Part shown: piece by piece, positions 63,976 through 64,000 of the stretch
How the letters are laid out: each line of letters starts with the position of its first letter
Position numbering within the stretch: position 1 is the first letter of the stretch
Assembly (NCBI RefSeq): GCF_021155765.1
Contig: NC_060107.1
Location: 3,855,501-3,919,500 of the forward strand
Length of the DNA: 64,000 nucleotides
Origin: Diprion similis
Taxonomy: Eukaryota; Arthropoda; Insecta; Hymenoptera; Diprionidae
Reading direction: 5' to 3'
Position numbers and translations under genes: made by a program
The notes under the pieces: model-generated
Databases searched by the model: none
Told to the model about the DNA's origin: nothing
The model's input: the letters and a program-made list of their open reading frames with translations, nothing else

Positions 63976-64000
63976 CTAGAAAAGAAGGTAAGACAAGAGA

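Overview
This 64 kb window is a eukaryotic nuclear segment, and everything fits an insect genome. The background is AT-rich, genes are split by mostly short GT-AG introns plus one intron of about 14 kb, and microsatellites are common. Every recognisable protein reads as the insect form of a widely conserved animal protein. AGGTTAGGTT-type motifs near 1766-1795 and 56063 recall those often seen in hymenopteran genomes, so a sawfly, wasp or bee is my best guess; this is a guess from motif style, not proof. No rRNA, tRNA, CRISPR array or bacterial-type operon was seen. All exon joins were read by hand from splice signals, reading phase and remembered family similarity.

Layout, left to right: ANAPC5 (-, 29-1724, runs off the left edge) and SNX16 (+, 2456-3684) are head to head over a shared 0.7 kb promoter that holds a strong inverted repeat. 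An SLC7 light-chain-type amino acid transporter (-, 7242-9931) follows a gene-poor stretch with a foldback repeat. Roquin/RC3H (+, 12812-16963, 15 coding exons) comes next. SCaMC, the calcium-regulated mitochondrial ATP-Mg/Pi carrier (+, 21594-42440), fills about 21 kb because intron 4 is huge. That intron holds a second promoter-like region, an alternative first exon at 33469, and several GC-rich coding-like islands. Then come 6-phosphogluconolactonase (-, 45213-46529), ABHD13 (+, 48460-49951), a secreted/membrane leucine-rich-repeat protein (-, 51914-54593), a TIR-bounded DNA transposon of about 2.7 kb (55893-58586), POLD3 (-, 59181-60349), and the C-terminal part of a transmembrane channel-like (TMC) gene (-, 60677-63975, runs off the right edge).

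The genes have unrelated housekeeping or membrane roles: ubiquitin ligase, endosome sorting, amino acid transport, mRNA decay, mitochondrial nucleotide transport, pentose phosphate pathway, serine hydrolase, adhesion/receptor, DNA replication and mechanotransduction. I see no operon-like cooperation. The points most worth a second look are: the SCaMC alternative start, which would skip all four EF-hands; a two-exon open frame for a 92-residue microprotein at the same alternative start; a 36-bp perfect palindrome inside a GC-rich island; the DNA transposon with long perfect TIRs carrying an NRF-1-like palindrome; a mucin-like extracellular insert in the TMC protein; and an SLC7 transporter that appears to lack the family's heavy-chain cysteine.
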